Shown: positions 22,375-34,812, counted from the first letter of the stretch. The stretch: 64,000 nucleotides of DNA from Ichthyophis bannanicus (GCA_033557465.1 CM066041.1:153115532-153179531); one strand, 5' to 3'. The notes: generated from the letters alone by a model not told the origin. A program made the numbers and translations.

Positions 22375-22495
22375 GGCATAGCTTTGGTACATCCCCCTTG
22401 TCTAGACTGGCCCAGCAGGATGATATGGAAAGTGACATTTTACTTACTGGATAATGTCCTTTTTCTTGAGTCCTCCTAGGCCAGTCCAGGACCCA
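22375..22495 (+). repeat. Internal complementary region of the + strand DIRS
   Basis: This segment, including GACATTTTACTTACTGGATAA and CTCCTAGGCCAGTCC, is matched in reverse by the terminal repeat at 22830-22946. DIRS elements carry such an internal copy of their termini, thought to template circularisation before recombinase-mediated insertion. Between them lies a spacer with repeated GATCTGATCTG-like words. Confidence 0.75.
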
Positions 22496-22829
22496 CCCCT
22501 GGGATGTTACAATTTGCTCTGATCTGATCTGCTATGATCTGGTGTGAACTGATATGATGTGCTAAGATCTGTTGTGATTGGCTATTTTCTGCTTTTAGCC
22601 CTGCAGGCTAAATTCCTCTTGGTCAACCTTCTGCACACAAGGTGTTCTATTTATAATTCTGTTCTTTGGACTGCTAATCCTTGTTATGTTATGTTATGTT
22701 TATTTCATTTGATATACCACATGGGGCTTGTGCAGCCAGGGGTTTTCGTCCATGGCTTGGGTACGAATACTGAGGTAGTATGCCCTCTAGCTGCTTTAGA
22801 TATAAATCAAGATGAAGTCCTCAGAAATC

Positions 22830-22946
22830 TCTGGATTTTTCTGTCTCCACCTCTGCCGGTAGGGGAACACAAGCCACTTGTCTGGACAGGCCTAACAGGA
22901 CTCAAGGAAAGGACATTATCCGGTAAGTAAAATGTCACCTTTTTCT
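22830..22946 (+). repeat. Right terminal repeat of the + strand DIRS
   Basis: CTCTGCCGGTAGGGGAACAC leads to GGACTCAAGGAAAGGACATT and ends near AAAATGTCACC at 22946. It is the reverse complement of part of 22375-22495. CR1-derived sequence on the other strand starts immediately after, marking the element boundary. Confidence 0.7.
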
Positions 22947-22949
22947 TCC

Positions 22950-23600
22950 ATTTGCCTCTTTGCTTTCCTTATTATTTTTCCAGCTTCCCTCAGTTTCTGC
23001 AGATATTGTTTTGTCTTCCTCTTTCTGTGATCTTATAGTTCATGAAGGCTAACCTCTTTTTCCTTAACCTTTTCAGCTACTTTTTGTAAACCATAGCAAC
23101 TTCTTTCTTCCTTTTATTTACTTTCCCAACAAAAAGTTTTTTTGCCCTTAAATATCTCTTTTCAGTTTTGACCATTGTTCTACTTCCCCCCCAGATATTC
23201 TCATCCAGCTAGTAACTTCTTGATGTATTCTCCCATCTTTGCAAACGTAAGTTTCCTGAAGTCTAGAACTCTCACTTATGAGCAAATCTTCTCCCCCATG
23301 CATCCTAATACTGAAGCACACCATCTGGTGATCACTGTACACCAGATAATCACCCAATACAACATCAGAAACAGTCCCCATTTGTAAGCACAATCGCTGC
23401 CTCTCATGTGGGTTCTGTTAACTAGTTGCCCTGTAGAGAATTCAGGATCTCTCTACGTCTAGATACTAGGATATCCTAGTGAGAATATCCTAATCAACAT
23501 CTTCCAATAGCACTTCCCCTTTCATAGTGTTGTGAATGTTTTCAGTTAAATCTGTCTATTTCTTCTGCTTAACCCAGAACCCCCTAAATTTTGGGCATTC
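22950..23600 (-). pseudogene. CR1 ORF2 fragment, endonuclease C-terminus
   Basis: On the - strand the frame at 23148-23393 contains YSDHQMVCFSIRM, the SDHxMV motif that ends the CR1 apurinic-like endonuclease domain, followed by the linker toward RT. The remaining sequence is the lysine-rich linker in broken frames. It is cut off at the (TTTA)n tail of the L2 at 23611. Confidence 0.7.
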
Positions 23601-23610
23601 CCACCAACAT

Positions 23611-26600
23611 TTATTTATTTATTTAACAACTTTTATATACAGCGCTATTTGTTATCAGTGCGGTTTACATATAACAAAGGTTGCACAATCAGAAGACTGT
23701 TCTGTGCTTACATTGTAACAGGAGATTAAACTTGGAGCAACAGGGAAACTATATACATATGTACATCAAACATAATTAGATTAGGTTGGTATTTTCAAGA
23801 AGAGCTAAGGCAAGCTCAAAAATACTTGTGACAGAGTTATCTATGTAGAGAATGAAAGGTTTGTGGGCGTTGGTGTGTGGATGATCGGAGGCGGGGTGGA
23901 TGCTTGTGCAAAGTGAAGTAGGAAAATGTGGTGTTTGATTGCCTTACGGAACTGAATAAGGTCTTTGATCGATCTTATTTCTGGTGGAAGGTCGTTCCAG
24001 CATTTCGGGGCGTAGAAGGCGAAGGTACTTTTCTTGGTCATCTGGGTGCACTTGATGGACTCTTTAGGGATGATCAAGGTGTTGTCAGTTATTGACCTTA
24101 TTCTGTTTTTCGGGGTGAGGGTGATAAGGTCACGGAGTATCGTGGGGGCTAGGTTATTGATGATCTTGAAAATGATGAGAAGGATTTTGTATGTTAACCT
24201 GCAATGAATTGGTAGCCAGTGGAGTTCCTTAAGTATCGGGGTGATATGGTCTGATCTTGCTATACCACAGAGCACACACGCAGCCGCATTCATAGCGAGT
24301 TGCAGCGGATTAAGGGTGTTCTTGGGGAGTCCATATAGGACGACATTTGCGTAATCAAAGTGTGGTAGAATGAGGGCCTGGAAAATGGTCCGGAAGTCAT
24401 TATGGGGTAACATGGGCCTGAGGTGCCTTAGCGTTCTAATTTTATTGTAGATGGATCTGGTGGTGTTTTGTATGTGCTCCTTAAAGTCGAAATGCTGGCC
24501 CAGTGTAATCCCTAGGTAGCGAATGGAGGGTTTACTAGGGAGTTCCGCGTCTCTTACTCTTAGGGATGATGGAGGGGAGAAATCTTTGTCCCTTGATATG
24601 AACAGAACTTCAGTCTTCTTGAAGTTTATGCGGAGATTCTGAGATAGTAACCAGTCAGTGATGGCGTTGAAACAGTTGATAAGGTTGGTGAAGTCTGGTT
24701 GTTTGATTTTGAATGGTGTAAACAGCAAGACGTCATCCGCATAGATTAGAGTGGAGATATTGAAGGAGCATATGATATCACATATCGGTTGCATGTAGAC
24801 ATTGAACAGCAGCGCAGATAAAGAGGAGCCCTGCGGAACACCTTGATGTTGGTGGAAAGGTGCAGATGTGGTGGATCCAACCCTGACGTGCTGCCAACGA
24901 TCCGATAGATAAGACCTACACCATTCCCAGGCAAGGCCACAGATGCCTTTCTCCTGGAGACGAGTGAGAAGTTGATTGTGATTAACAGAGTCAAAGGCAG
25001 CAGAGATATCTAGAAAAATGAGAGCGAAGCCGTTTTCGACCTTGTCCAATCCTCTATTCAAAGTGTTGGTTAGGGTGGTGAGGAGAGTTTCTACACCATG
25101 AGATTCTCTGAATCAATGTTGACAGGGGTCAAGAGGTGACACTACATCAATGTGATGTTGACTCTGTCTCTGGACAACCTTCTCTATTATCTTGGCTAAT
25201 AGAGGTATACTTGAGATTGGGCAGTAGGAGTCAGACTTTAGTGGGTCAAGTCTGTTATTCTTCAAAAGTGGTCCTATTGATGTTTGTTTGAGGAATGAGG
25301 GGAATGAGCCTGTTGCAAAGGATAGTCCAATGATGTTGATTAGAATTGGACTAAGTTCAACTCGCAGAGATCTGACCCAGTATGCTGGGCAGGGGTCACT
25401 TGGAGCTGTAGAAGTGTTGATGATAGCGATGAGATCTTGGATGTTTTTCTCTGTTGGAGTGGTGAACATTGTGATAGGTGGAAGTGAGGGTGTGAGCATG
25501 GCAGGGAGAGGTAACTGAAACTGTGTCGGTTATGGAGGTTTTGGATTGGAGGTGGTCAGCATACGACTGGGGGGAAATAGGATCGAGTTGGGTCGGTGAA
25601 GGTTCCTTAATTAGGGATTTTGCTAGGCTGAAGAGGTCTCTAGGTTTGTTTAGAGAGCGGAGAAGGAGCTTGGCATGGTATTCACTCATCCTGATGTATA
25701 TAGCATCGCGGTGGAATTTAAGGTGGTTTAGGTAAGTTACTTTGTCAGTTTCGGAGCGGGATCTTCTCCATTTCCTTTCAAGTTTCCTCAGGGAGAGGAG
25801 AGATGTCCAAAGATCTGCTGTGAACCACGGAGCTGAATGTCTTTTGCTTTTACAGCTTTTGGGGGCTGATGATTTGTCTATGGCTGGTAGTTGAGCGAAT
25901 GTTTTCAGTGTGACGTTCCAGTTGGTGATTGCTTCATCAAGGTCAGGAGACATTAGTTTGAGTGTAGGTAAGGCGTGATTAATGAACTCTTCTCTATCAA
26001 GTGGTCTGAAGTGAGAAGTAATTCTGGATTCTGCACTGGAGTCATTGGGTGGGGATTGAGTAAGATGAGCGGGTATCTGGAATGTGATTAACATGGTCTG
26101 ACCAAGGGATAGGGGTGATATCCATGTTGAGGTTGGCCTTCTGGCTGGCAGCAGAGTGGGGAGCGAAAATTAGGTCCAGCGGGTTTCCTTTAAGATGGGT
26201 GGAGGTGTTCACTAGTTGTTCAAACCCAAGTATTTGCATATCTTCTAGGAAGGCGTATGCTTGGTTGGACTGCAAGGGAGGGTAAGTTGAAGTCTCCGAG
26301 CAGCCAGTTGGGGTTGCAAGGGTTAGCTGGGTTGCAGGCTAAGTCAATGAAGATAGAAATGACCTTGGGTGGAGAGGAGGGGGATCTATAAATGAGGTTT
26401 ATGGTGATATCTTTGTTGGCAATGGTGATTATGTCCGCGTGTATGGAGCTCTTGGATGTGAGTAGTTGAAATCTTAGGTCTGTTTTTGCAAGGATAAAAA
26501 CTCCACCACCTTTCCGGTTGGCCCTGTGGCAGGTGTGAATGGAGAAGTTGGGAGGGATTAGTTGGTTTATGAGGGCTGTATCAGTATCCTTGAGCCATTA

Positions 26601-27300
26601 TTCTGTCACCATGAGGAGATCCAGACCATGGGCAGCTATCAGGTCGGGGATGACCGGCCATTTCTTGCGTACAGAGCGTGAGTTTACAAGGGCACATTTC
26701 AGGAAAAGTTGTGTTTTTGGTGGAGCTTTTTTGGGGTTATCCGGATGATTGAGAGCCACGTACAATAGGTGTGAGTGTCAAGAGTGGTGTGGGAGACCGG
26801 TAGCAGAGTGGAAGGGGTTAGAATGATTCTTCTTGCCCAGGTGGGGTAGGGTAGTGATGTGGTACTGCCCAGTTGAGAGGGCTAAGGAGCATTGTAAGGT
26901 GTTTGCTAGGAGGACTATGGAGGAGAGGGTGAGTAGAGGGAGGGCCATGGTGGCTTGGTGGCTGTTGCATGGCCTTGAGGTGAGAGAGTAGTAATGCTAC
27001 TTATTCGTGCCAGAGTTAGAGAGTGTGTATGAGGACATGTCGCCAATTGGAACAAATTACAGTGGAGACAGCATGTGAGGAAGAAACAGTAAGGGCCTTA
27101 CAAAGTGCTTGGAGGAATAACACTGTAGCATATAGAAATGATTACTTAGTATCACAATGTGGTAAATTACCATGTAGCAATGTTACTTAGAGATGAACTC
27201 CAGGACAACAAAGGCAGCAGAGACAACAGACTTAACACTTATGAGGCTTAATACAATGAGGAATTACACTGTAGTATATAGAACAGATCACTTAGTAACC
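23611..27300 (-). pseudogene. Long L2-clade LINE with EN and RT, several breaks
   Basis: The longest LINE copy in the window. On the - strand: an apurinic-like endonuclease is traceable at about 26040-26720, with a CALVNSRSVRKK-type start, TE-W, GGGVF and GNPLDLIF words. The linker and RT N-terminus follow at 25396-26094 and 25113-25499 (CPISSIPLLAKIIEKVVQR). A 406-codon frame at 23841-25061 holds GVPQGSSLSALLFNVYM, the catalytic YADDVLLFTP, and ITPILKELHWLP. The 3' tail is GCGCTGTATATAAAA plus (AAAT)n at 23611-23640. At least one frameshift and one or more stops separate the frames, so it is not coding-competent as it stands, but the RT segment is well preserved. GC-rich monomers at 27552-27950 lie at its 5' side. 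Confidence 0.85.
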
Positions 27301-27551
27301 TAATGTAGCAATTATCATGTGGCAGTATTATTTAGAGATGTGCTCCGGAACAAACAAAAGCAGCGGAAAACAAAGTTACTGAAAGTACCTCAAGCAGAGG
27401 GTTGTGAGATGCTGGGATTGTGCAGCTACAGGGCTCAGCGGGCTGGTTCGAGAGATCGCCCTAGGTGGTGGCCTTTCACGCCCCGCCTAAGGGCCACGCC
27501 AAAGGGCCCTCTGGCGAGGCCCTCAGGCGCGGGCCCGCCAGGCGCGGGACC

Positions 27552-27950
27552 GCCTGACGGCGGCTTCTTTTAGTTGCAGGATGGCTCCTCCTCTTTCTCC
27601 CACAGCCCCAATTGGGCTGGAGATCCCCGAGCGGGAAAGCTGGCAGGCCCGCTCAGGGTGCTCGACCACGATCGGGGGAGCAGAAGATGGCTGCGGGCTG
27701 TGTAGTTGTCCCGCCGACGGCAGCTTCTTTTAGTTGCAGGATGACTCCTCCTCCTTCTCCCACAGCCCCGATTGGGCTGGAGATCCCCGAGCGGGAAAGC
27801 TGGCAGGCCCGCTCAGGATGCTCGACCCCGATCGGGGGAGCGGAAGATGGCTGCGGGCTGTGTAGTTGTCCCGCCAACGGCGGCTTCTTTTAGTTGCAGG
27901 ATGGCTCCTCCTCCTTCTCCCACAGCCCCGATTGGGCTGGAGATCCCTGC
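27552..27950 (-). repeat. GC-rich 160-bp tandem monomers, 2.5 copies
   Basis: The word TTTTAGTTGCAGGATG recurs at 27570, 27730 and 27890, an exact 160-bp spacing, with monomers differing at only a few positions. Each unit contains GAAGATGGCTGCGGGCTGTG and CCCCGATTGGGCTGGAGATC. GC content is far above the surroundings. Because 160 is not a multiple of 3, overlapping frames of 60-93 codons are by-products. The array sits at the 5' side of the - strand L2, so it is probably a monomer-type promoter/5' UTR. Confidence 0.8.
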
Positions 27951-28337
27951 CCTACATTGTCACCAGCAGTACTTTTAACCTTTCCCATACATACACCACA
28001 GATGCACAGGTGTAAAATACCATTGGTACGACATTTTAAAACCCTTCCATATTATGTTTATATTTGTTTGTCTTTATTTGATATATCACATTAATGTACA
28101 CAGGCAATACTCGCCATATATCCTTTTGCTATTCTTCTATACACCCTCTCCCATTGCTCTTTTCCCCATTGTTTCCCCAAGTCCTGCTCCTACCTTACCT
28201 GTAAACTCCACTTAGTTTTTCCACCCTGATTCATAAAATCGATAAACTATTGTTGTCCCACCCTTTGTCGTAGTCCTTCCAAGCACTCCTTCTACTGGTA
28301 ATGGCTCCTCTGCCAACCCCTCCCCAGACAATACATA
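27951..28337. other. Unassigned sequence
   Basis: No gene or clear element end is seen after the monomers. A short TTTATTTGATATATCACATTAA word near 28072 resembles the tail of an L2-dependent SINE but lacks a head. Confidence 0.4.
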
Positions 28338-28495
28338 CATTTATTTATTTCTTTTTATACGCTTTATCATTTCAGTCAAAGTGGTTTACATTGTAACTTA
28401 AACTTGGTAAACATACATTAAACTGGGTCATTGATAACTTGGATTTTCTGAGCAATGGAGGGTTAAGTGACTTGCCCAAGGCCACAAGGAGTGCT
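28338..28495 (-). repeat. 5'-truncated L2-tailed SINE
   Basis: It has the same sequence as the 872-1106 SINE over its core (CTTGCCCAAGGCCACAAGGAGTGCTA on +) and tail. The tRNA-like head is missing, consistent with 5' truncation during reverse transcription. Confidence 0.75.
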
Positions 28496-28539
28496 ACATA
28501 GTGTTTCACCTGTCAATACTGATAGTAAACATTCTCTGC

Positions 28540-30700
28540 AATCTCAAATTCTTCATTAAACTCTTGATAGGACATAAGTCCCATATGACACAAACTTTCC
28601 CACTCATTGCAGCCCTATTTTTCCCATGTTACAAAAGAACCATCCAAAGTTACTGGAACAGTCTCTATTAAATTGCAAAGTGTAAAATGCATCACTTTCT
28701 GATTACCTACTAACCCTTTCCTCCACCTCTTCCGGATACTCAGTTATGGTACTAAGTGAGTTATTATGGCCCCACGCCCCTGGCCATGGTTTCCCTAACC
28801 AGGTGTCTCCAAAACATCAGCCTACTCAGTTTGGTCGTAAGGCTTGTTCACATCTGTCTTCCAATCCAAAACAGACTCTAATTATGCTGCCTCATGATAC
28901 CACTTGAGATTTGGTAATGCCAAACCTCCTTGGTCCTTATTCAAATATAATATCCTCCTGGCCCCCAGTGGACATTTATTCCCCCAAATATAATTAAGCA
29001 CTTTGCTTTGGAGTTTCTTGCGATATTTGAATGGGCAACACAGCAAACAGCTATAAAACTCTTGGGACAATCATCTTCTTCACAGCAGCAATCCTACCAA
29101 CGCATGACAACTGTAGCCTCAGCCAGTGATCTAATTCTTTAAACATAAGCTCATAAAGAGCCAAACTTAAGCTTAAATCTAAACCGATCTATGGATATAT
29201 TCACCCCTAAATATCTTAGCATTCCTTTTGCCCACTGAAAGGGATATAATCTCTGTATCCTCAGAATAGTTTCTTCCCCAAAATTACTTAACAATTCAGA
29301 TTTTTCAGTGTTGTCCCTAAAACCCAATACCTTTTCAAATTCCTTCAGTTCTTCCATTATTCTCATTCAAGAAGTCCACTGGCTTAGCCAGTGTTAGCAA
29401 CACATCATCTGCAAACTTAGAATCTTGTATTGCTGGTCCACAACACTAATCCCACAGATTGCCTGATTATCCCATATCCTATGACCATTGGCTCCTTAGC
29501 CAATGCAAACAAGAATGGAGAGCGTAAACCCATGCCAGGTCCCCTTTTTTAATTCAAAACATGCTATGCAATGCCCATTCACATTCAAGCAAGCCTCCAG
29601 GGCATTATACAAAGCCTTAATGCCTTGTAAAATATTCCTCTTTATCCCCATTTGCTCAAGGAACAAACATGTGTGGCCACAGGACCCTATCAAAAGCTTT
29701 CTCTCCATTAGTTGCTAGTAATACACTGGAGAGTTCCTTGCTTTAGAGCTTGAAAGATTAGATTGAACACAGTCCTGATATTATCTGAGGCCTTTCTCCC
29801 TGGTACAAATCCAGACTGGTCTAAATGCACCAGCCTTGGCAACAGGCACAAAAGCCTATTGGCCAAAATCTTAAAATCAATCCCTAACAGGAATATGGGT
29901 CAATATGACCCATATTCTTCAGGGTCTTTTCTTTCTTTCAAGACTGATGTGATAATTGGGCTTTGGCAAATCTTTTCATTCAAGCACTGCATTAAACTGC
30001 ACCACTGGTTTCTCCAACTGTGAGAGGAAAACATTGTAAAATTTTATGGTGAAGCCATCCAATCTTGGCACCTTCTCAGAAGGGAGAGACTTGACAGCGT
30101 ATCCTACCTCCTCCACTCTTATAGGTCTACTCAATGCACTTTGTTCCTCCTCAGATAAACTAGATATGTTCATCCCCATCAAATTTGCTTTGAGCTCCTT
30201 CCCAGTTGGATCCCTCTCAGGGATATATAAATCCTTATAAAACTCTACAAGTCTCCATCTAATATCCTCCCCTGTTGTTAAACCCACCCCATGCACGTTT
30301 TACTTTCACTATATTATTTCAAGTCTTAAGCTTTCTTAGTTTCCAAGCCATATATCTACTTGCCTTATCATACTTATACACTACTTGCTTCATTTTAAGC
30401 ATCACTAAGTTGATCTCCTCCAATTGCAACTCCTTAAGTTAATCTCTGATCTCCAACTCCATGAGATTTTTACCTCCTCCCATCTCTGTTTATGGCCTGT
30501 TTCCAAGTTCTGAATGTTTTGCCTCTCAACTCCTCCATCTTCTTAAATTTCTCTTTCTATAAATCTACCTCTTATAATGGACTTCAAACATTCTCATATC
30601 ACCTCCAGTAACTGCTCCCCTATATCATTAATTGATGAGTACTCCTCCATCTCCTTAGCAATTTTTCCCTGACCCCTTTGTCATTCATCAGTGAGTCATT
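28540..30700 (-). pseudogene. L1/Tx1-like LINE ORF2, decayed
   Basis: Broken frames on the - strand match L1-type reverse transcriptase. 29976-30296 is the fingers region (EVGYAVKSLPSEKVPRLDGF). 29496-29708 includes LFLEQMGIKRNILQGIKAL and a damaged GxPLSP box. 29151-29366 is the region after the palm (VLGFRDNTEKSE). 28882-29070 holds YIWGNKCP and LYLNKDQGGLALPNLKWYH, the L1 C-terminal hallmark. Multiple stops and shifts make it inactive. Its 5' part ends where a CR1 3' tip begins at 30702. Confidence 0.8.
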
Positions 30701-31778
30701 AAGAACATAAGATATGCCATACTGGGTCAGACCAAGATCCATCAAGCCCAATATCCTGTTTCCAATAGTGGCCAATCTAGGTCACAAGTACCTAGCAGTT
30801 TCCCTAAAGGACACAGGTTCCACAATGCTTGTATTGGGGCAAGCAGTGGATTTCCTAGGTCCCCTTTAATAATGGTTTATGGACCTTTCCTCCAGGAACT
30901 TGTCTGAACCTTTTTTAAACCCAGCTACACTAACAGCTTTTACTATATCCTCCGGTAACGAATTTGAGTTTGATTACACTTTGAGTGAAAAAATATTTTC
31001 TCTTATTAGCCTTAAATAGGTTACCCCGTAGCTTCATTGCATGTTCCCTAGTCTTTCTATATTTTGATGGGGTAAACAATCGATCTACGAATACTCGTAC
31101 CACTCCATTCATTAATTTAGAGACCTCTATCGTATCTCCCCTCATCCGTCTCTTCTCCAGGTTGAAGAGCCCTAACCTTTTTACCCTCTCCTTATAGGGA
31201 TATCCTTCCATCCCCTTTACCATTTAGGTGGCTCTTCTCTGTACCTTTTCTAATAACACTATATCCTTTTTAAGATACGGCAACCAGAATTACATACAAT
31301 ATTCAAGGAACAATACATGGAACAATACAGAGGCATTATAATATCCTTTGTTTTATTCTCAATTCCTTTCCTTATGATTCCTAGCATTCTATTTGCTTTC
31401 CTGGCCGCTGCTGCACACTGGGCGGAAGGTTCCAACATGTTATCCACGATGACACCTAAATCTATTTCCTGGGTGGTGAACATCCAGTCTTCCAATTTAT
31501 CAAGATCCTCTTGCAATTTTTCACAATCCTCTTTGGTTTTCACAAGTTTGAATAACTTTGTGTCATCTGCAAATTTGATCAACTCATTTGTTCCCATTTC
31601 CAGGTCATTTATGAATATGTTAAAGCAGCGGACCCAGCACAGATCCCTGGGGTATTCCACTGGGAAAATTGCCCATTTAGCCCTACCCTCTGCTTTCTAT
31701 CTTTTAACCAGTTCCTAATCCACAATAGTACACTGTCTCCTATTCCATGACTTTTTAATTTCACCAAGAGTCTCTCAT

Positions 31779-31933
31779 TTATTTATTTAATTTATTTAAC
31801 AGCTTTTATATACCACGCTATTTATTATCAGTGCGGTTTACGTATAACAAAGATTGCACAGTCAGACAACTGATCTGTGTTTACATTGTAACAGGAGTTT
31901 GAACTTGGAGCAACAGGGTAACTATATACATAT
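31779..31933 (-). repeat. L2 3' tail inserted in CR1
   Basis: The last ~155 bp of an L2 (TATACCACGCTATTTATTATC, GTGCGGTTTACGTATAACAA, ATTTATTTATTTAATTTATT on +) lies between CR1 words CACCAAGAGTCTCTCAT and GAGGGACCTTGTC, which were once adjacent. It is a strongly 5'-truncated copy of the same subfamily as 23611 onward. Confidence 0.75.
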
Positions 31934-32102
31934 GAGGGACCTTGTCAGAGGCTTTCTGAAAATCCAGATATACTATATCAACTGACTCATCTTTGTCTAC
32001 CTATTTATTCACACTTTCAAAAAAACATACATAACAGATTAGTAAGACAAGACCTTCCTTGGCTAAAGCCATGTTGGCTTTCTTCCATTAAACCATGACT
32101 AT

Positions 32103-33461
32103 TGTGACCCCGCTTCTTTAGTGCCCCCCAGCAAGAGCAGGTAGGGTTTAAGCGGGTTGTTTTCTTCCTGAACAGCTACTCTACAAGTTCCTAAAGCAAA
32201 GCCTCTTGGGAAACGTAGTCTCTTTCACTGTCCAAGGAAGAGTAGTGTGACTTCAGAAAGTGGTTAAAGCAACAAGGATTTATTTCCCCTCCCGGGGCGG
32301 ATTTTCAGCAAGGAAATAAAGGTAACAAAAACCAGATACCTCTGGCAAAAGGACAAAGTAAAGTTTCCAACATAAATAGCTTACTTCAGCACATAACACT
32401 TGCTTCTCAGCAATCAGCATGAAACAGCTGTTTTCCCAGCTCTGTACTTTTTATCTCAATACCTCTGTACTTCTCTGCAAGGCATACATTCAGCGCAAGG
32501 ATAATACTTCATCAGATATTGTAATCGTACAGTCCATCAAATCTTCAGAGACACTTTCAAAACCTGGCTCTATTTCCATTAAGTCCTACTGAGAGGTAGG
32601 AAATGTTTGTACCGTTGTTTCTTGGGCTCCGCCCTTCCTCTCTGCTTTAAGCTTTGTACTATATTCTTGAATCATGTATTGCTTAAAACAATCCTTTTCA
32701 TTACAGTCATTATAATCAATGCCCCAACCTTCTGGGTAAGTAGAATCACCTTGATTATAAAAATCCTAGCCTTTGGGCTTACCTCTGTGCCTGGCTGTAA
32801 ATGGTTTTCTCTGGGCTTTGGACCCGGTTGTGTATTCCACACCTGCTTTATGCAATGAGTGTTGAAACTGCCTTCCTGGCTTTCTCTCCTCTTGGTAATC
32901 CTCAGGATATTGCAGACAGCCTGGCTTGCTTCTGCCGTATCTTTTTCTTGAATAAAGCTTTGTAAACGGTTCTCCTTTTACCTTTGGACTTAGCTCTGGC
33001 CCTGGGCTTGGAACCTGGACTCTTCCCTGGTCCTCCTCCTGGGTTGTTAGCTGGCCTCTCACCGGAACCCTCGGCTGGCCTTGTAAGTAACCTCCCAGCT
33101 GAGCCTGTGCTGGAACTTTCTCTGGAACTTCTAGCCGAGAACCCACTCCAACTTCTAAAGGAGACTCTCTTCCGGCTTCTAATGGAGACACTCTTCCAGC
33201 TTCTAATGGACCCCTTCCAGCTTCTAATGGACCTCCTTTATGTATCTGCCCTTTAGGGTAGTGCCTGACTCCTCCCCCTAACAGGTGCTCTGAATCAGCC
33301 CTTGAGTCCTGAGCTACCCGGTAGCAAGGGTGTGTTTCTTCCTCCTGTCTCTGGTTTCCTTGGTAACTACCAGCCATGTGCTTTTCTTTATACTCCAGCA
33401 CTGCCTTTGATTCCTCCTTTTTGGCTCTTTCTACAGGGCTGGAGGAATCCACCATGTCACA
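32103..33461 (-). mobile_element. Probable solo LTR (1.36 kb) in CR1
   Basis: The insert begins TGTGACCCC and ends ATGTCACA, giving 5'-TG...CA-3' ends with a 6-bp inverted TGTGAC/GTCACA. It is flanked by direct CTAT at 32099-32102 and 33462-33465, a 4-bp duplication typical of integrase-type insertions. CR1 homology resumes on both sides. On the - strand an AATAAA signal lies near 32284, about 180 bp before the 3' end, as in an LTR R region. The 229-codon frame on - (32766-33455) contains a PLEAGR-type tandem motif and no known domain. No gag, pol or env coding is present, so this is best read as a solo LTR of an old retroelement. Confidence 0.65.
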
Positions 33462-34812
33462 CTATCTACATGTTCAGTAATTTTGTTCTTTATAATGGTT
33501 TCTACCATTTTGCCCATTACTGACATCAAGCTCACTGGTCTGTAGTTTCCCGAATCACTCCTGGAACCCTTGTTAAAAATTGGTGTTACCTTGGCCATCC
33601 TCCAATCTTAAGGTATTACGGATGATTTTAATGATAGTTCACAGATTACTAATACAATCTCATATGTCAATTCTTTCAACACTCTTGGATATATCCAACT
33701 GGTCCAGGTGATTTGCTACTCTTTAGTTTATCAAATAGCTGTAATACATCTTCCCCGTGTATAGATATTTCTTTCAATTCTTCTGTGGTGTCACTTTTAA
33801 ATGCCATTTCAGTCATGGGTAACATCCCTACATCTTCTTCAGTAAAGACCAAAGCAAAGAATTCATTCAGTCTCTCCACTATGGCCTTGTCCCCTCTTAG
33901 TGCCCCTTTTACCCCTCTATCATCTAATGGTCCAACTGACTCTCTCTCTATGAGTGTACTTGAAAAAGTCTTATGTATTTTTGCTTCCACCATAAGCTTC
34001 TTCTCAAATTCTCTTTGCCTGCTTTATCAATGTCTTGCATTTAACTTGCTAGTGCTTATGTTGTTTCCAGTTTTCATCATTTGACTCCTTTTTCCATTTC
34101 CTGAAAGATGCTTTTTTAGCAACAGCCTCTCTGACCTCACCTTTAAACCATGCTGGCAGTTTTTTTGATTCCCTTCCACTTTTCTTAAAGCGTGGAATAA
34201 AGCTGGTCTAGGCTTCCAAGATAGTATTTTTAAACAACACCTATGTTTGATGTAAATCTTTAACCTTTGCAACTGCTCCTTTTAGTTTTTTCTTAAGTAT
34301 TTTCCTCATTTTATCATAATCTCCCTTTTGAAAGTTAAAAGGTAGTACTGTGAATTTCCTTGCCGTCCTTCCTCCATTTATTAAATCAAACATGATCATG
34401 CTATAATCACTATTGCCAAGTGACCCCAACACCCTTATATCTTGCACCAGATTTGTTAATTCTGGCCAGGGGTCGATAGTACACCCCCACTGCCATCGCT
34501 TTCCCCTTCCCTTTTTACATGGAATTTCAATCCATAGAGATTCTACAGTGTATTTTGTTTCCTGCAGAACTTTAATCCTTTGTGACTCAGTGCCCTCTCT
34601 AACATAGAGTGCTACCCCTCCACTAATTTGATCTCCTCTATCATTGCGATATAGTTTGTTCCTAGGTATCATAGTGTCGTCCTTCCACCATGCCTCTGAG
34701 ATACCAATCATAGCTAACCTCTCATTTAGTGCTATATATTCTAACTCTCCCATCTTATTTTTTAGACTTCTAGCATTTGCATACAAGCATTTTAGAGGCT
34801 ATATTTCAAGTC

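Larger units (their letters stand above)
20340..22946 (+). pseudogene. DIRS retrotransposon, 5'-truncated, third family
   Basis: The + strand encodes the later part of a DIRS element. 20547-20813 is RT thumb sequence (KFLENLGWVINYDES, EYLGARF). 20940-21110 is the start of RNase H (LFRFGAHC, DQLVVRAIPL). 21506 onward resumes RNase H with YVNQQGS. About 22250-22400 carries the C-terminal recombinase region (DICRVAAGS, FIKHYCLDV). Internal-complementary and terminal sequence follow at 22375-22495 and 22830-22946. The gag and RT palm are absent, frames are shifted, and a composite insertion at 21130-21505 splits RNase H. Its termini (GGACATTATCC...AAAATGTCACC) differ from the other two DIRS families here. 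Confidence 0.85.
30702..34812 (-). pseudogene. CR1-clade LINE with EN, RT and 3' end, interrupted
   Basis: On the - strand: endonuclease at 34241-34786 (YANARSLKNKMGELE, SEAWW, GGVALYVREG), linker and RT start at 33676-33993 (EEDVLQLFDKLKSSKSPGP), RT palm at 31259-31660 (IKFADDTKLFKLVKT, then QEIDLGVIVDNM and KANRMLGIIRKG), C-terminus at 30930-31223, and 3' end GGGTCAGACC... to about 30702. Two later insertions split it: an L2 tail at 31779-31933 and an LTR at 32103-33461. Point changes and indels break the frame, but FADD is retained. Confidence 0.85.

Noticed and set aside
27612..27978. Frames of 68-93 codons in the GC-rich tandem repeats
   Set aside because: Each is the same 160-bp unit read in successive phases. 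High GC removes stops, and there is no conserved domain.
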